From the NCBI GenBank assembly GCA_964462125.1, contig CAYWXT010000126.1, forward strand, positions 1 through 15,197: 15,197 nucleotides of DNA. Direction: 5' to 3'. A program made the position numbers and the translations under genes. The stretch's first letter is position 1, and every line of letters begins with the position of its first letter. Source of the DNA: JAWLFY01 sp964462125 (GTDB lineage Bacteria; Planctomycetota; Planctomycetia; Pirellulales; Pirellulaceae). Below the pieces are notes generated by a model. It made no database searches. It was given only the letters and a program-made list of their open reading frames with translations, and was not told the origin of the DNA. Shown in pieces: positions 14,164-15,197 of the stretch.

Positions 14164-14634
14164 ATGAACCATTGCATGAACAACTCGTCCCATTCCCGTC
14201 GATTAGGCGGGATGATGGTCGGACTGATGGTCTGTTTGGTCCTTGCCGGCGTCACCGGCTGGATTGGGTACACCTACTGGTATAAGGGTGGTGACTCGGT
14301 TTCGCTCGATGATTTGATCGTTCGCCAGGTCGATCGCGGCCCATTTGATCACGTTGTGTTGGAACAGGGCGAGATCGAGAGCAGTTCGAACAAGGAGCTC
14401 ATTTGCGAGGTGGAGTCGCGGGGATCGGGCGGAACCCAAATTTTGTGGGTGATTGACGAGGGAACGCGGGTCAAGAAGGGGGACAAGCTGGTCGAGCTCG
14501 ATTCGTCTTCCTTGGAGCAGGACTTGAAGGAAGCCCGGCTGAAGGTGTTGACGGCGAAATCGAACGTGAAGACGGCCGAGGCGGTGCTGGAGCAGGCGGA
14601 GATCGCCAAGCAGGAGTACCTCGAAGGCGTGTAC
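14164..14634 (+). CDS. HlyD-type membrane-fusion protein, N-terminal part only
   Basis: About 157 native residues are visible. A hydrophobic segment (MMVGLMVCLVLAGVTGWIGYTYW, 17-39) anchors the protein. Then come the first half of a biotinyl-lipoyl-like domain (FDHVVLEQGEIESSSNKELICEVE, and ILWVIDEGTRVKKGDKLVELDSS at 93-115) and the start of the coiled-coil hairpin (LEQDLKEARLKVLTAKSNVKTAEAVLEQAEIAKQEYLEGV). Such proteins link inner-membrane exporters to the outer membrane. From about 14635 the frame continues open to a stop at 14847, but those codons are antisense to a tatC-like gene and are meaningless. The gene is therefore truncated by the sequence join, not naturally finished. The ATG at 14164 is chosen; 14176 is possible. 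No good ribosome-binding site is seen. Confidence 0.8.
14614..14634. other. Junction between two unrelated genomes (probable chimeric join)
   Basis: Left of this point the plus strand encodes a planctomycete HlyD-type protein. Right of it the minus strand encodes a TatC. In the ~20-base overlap both readings remain family-like: EYLEGV(Y) forward and MYTPSRY in reverse. That is what a short shared word at an assembly join would give. GC content rises clearly to the right. Confidence 0.75.
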
Positions 14635-15113
14635 ATCGCCTCGCGGCTGTCGCCGCCGATCTCGGCGAGGAACGCGAGCGCCCGCGGGAAAGACCAGAGC
14701 GCCAGGCCCGCGCCCAGGACGAACAGCACCGTGGATGCGCAGACGAAGGGCACCGCCAAGCGCTTCTCGCCCGGGTGGAGCGCGGGTGTGATGAAGCGCC
14801 ACAGCTGCCAGAGGACGATCGGCGATGCCAACAGGAGGCCGACGTAGGCCGACACCTTCAAGCGGGTGGAGAACGCCTCGAGGGGGTCGAGCACCACGAG
14901 CCGACAGGCGCGCCCCGGCGGCAGGACGTCGCAGTAGGGCTGGACGAGCAGGTCGAGGACCTGGTGGTAGAGGGAGAACCCGGCGATGCCGCCGATCGCC
15001 ACGGCGGCGAGCGCGACGAGGAGTCGGGCCCGGAGCTCGGCGAGGTGCTCGGCGAGCGTCTGCGGGTGGTGGACTCGCCCGCCGGCGCGCCGGCGGAGAG
15101 CGGCCAGGGCCAT
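14616..15113 (-). CDS. tatC: Twin-arginine translocase subunit TatC, N-terminal half
   Basis: TatC is the membrane receptor for twin-arginine signal peptides. About 166 residues remain of the usual 240-280. The conserved N-terminal motif AEHLAELRARL (21-31) precedes membrane helix 1. Then follow LDPLEAFSTRLKVSAYVGLLLASPIVLWQLWRFITPALHPGEKR (75-118), a hallmark TatC region with helix 2 and the conserved Glu116, a third helix (VPFVCASTVLFVLGAGLALW) and FPRALAFLAEIGGDS up to TPSRY. The last three helices are missing. The frame continues to 14349 but those residues are the antisense of the HlyD gene. The ATG at 15113 follows GGAGG by 7 bases. Sequence style and GC suggest Actinobacteria, perhaps Acidimicrobiia-like, from memory of family members. 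The gene is truncated by the junction. Confidence 0.88.
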
Positions 15114-15197
15114 TCACGGGCCTCCGCTGTCCTGGGCGTCGCGGGCGGCGGAGGTTGTGTGGGCCACCGGTCCCGACTCTCGGCGGTCGCTGTCGGC
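15114..15197 (-). CDS. C-terminal tail of an unidentified upstream gene
   Basis: Reading from the window edge, 27 codons stay open (ending ARDAQDSGGP) and stop at a TGA that directly abuts the tatC ATG. The polar, Ser/Asp/Ala-rich composition would fit the disordered tail of a TatA or TatB protein, which often precedes tatC, but there is no diagnostic sequence. It belongs to the same foreign segment as tatC. Confidence 0.35.
   Translation of the reverse strand, partial: ADSDRRESGPVAHTTSAARDAQDSGGP

Noticed and set aside
14635..14847. C-terminal part of the HlyD-type reading frame
   Set aside because: It is open by chance: the codons are the antisense of tatC and the coiled-coil and second lipoyl half expected in the family are absent.

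Overview
The window looks like a metagenomic or draft contig from a Planctomycetes bacterium of the Pirellulales/Rhodopirellula type. The reasons are a Tat-exported DUF1501 protein followed by a large DUF1549/DUF1553 protein with c-type heme-like motifs, a membrane-anchored DUF1573 protein, a UAP1-like UDPGP-family uridylyltransferase, and many copies of a short A-tract/GAGTCCTGACCCC/T-tract element. These assignments come from reading the translations, not from a database search. The last ~570 bases (from about 14615) do not fit: they encode, on the opposite strand and at visibly higher GC, the N-terminal half of an actinobacterial-looking TatC. The contig end is therefore probably a chimeric join.

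Layout. 2-718 (-): DUF1573 protein behind a strong promoter whose -35/-10 spacer is mostly an 11-base homopolymer. 830-1066: no convincing gene. 1067-2694 (-): ArsR-type regulator, cysteine desulfurase and a 20-codon stub of a DsrE-like protein, tightly packed, with an operator-like inverted repeat on the promoter. 2941-6884 (+): the DUF1501 and DUF1549/DUF1553 pair, translationally coupled. 6951-12357 (-): a four-gene operon of YtrA-type GntR regulator, ABC ATPase, very large ABC-2-like permease with a soluble C-terminal region, and a membrane-anchored protein of unknown function; a perfect inverted repeat lies just upstream. 12561-13967 (+): UAP1-like uridylyltransferase. 14164-14634 (+): start of an HlyD-type membrane-fusion protein, cut by the junction. 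14616-15113 (-): start of TatC, preceded by the tail of another reading frame.

The short repeat occurs six times, plus one related variant, always at gene edges: promoter regions, between operon genes, between convergent genes, and once inside the 3' end of a gene, where it supplies the last codons and the stop.

How the genes may work together. The ArsR/desulfurase/DsrE group suggests a self-regulated sulfur-transfer unit whose last gene has decayed. The GntR-ABC unit looks like an envelope-stress or antibiotic-responsive exporter of the YtrA type, extended with two unknown parts. The most interesting signals are the possible phase-variable promoter at 763-793, the repeat family and its effects on coding sequences, and the duplicated-module permease.
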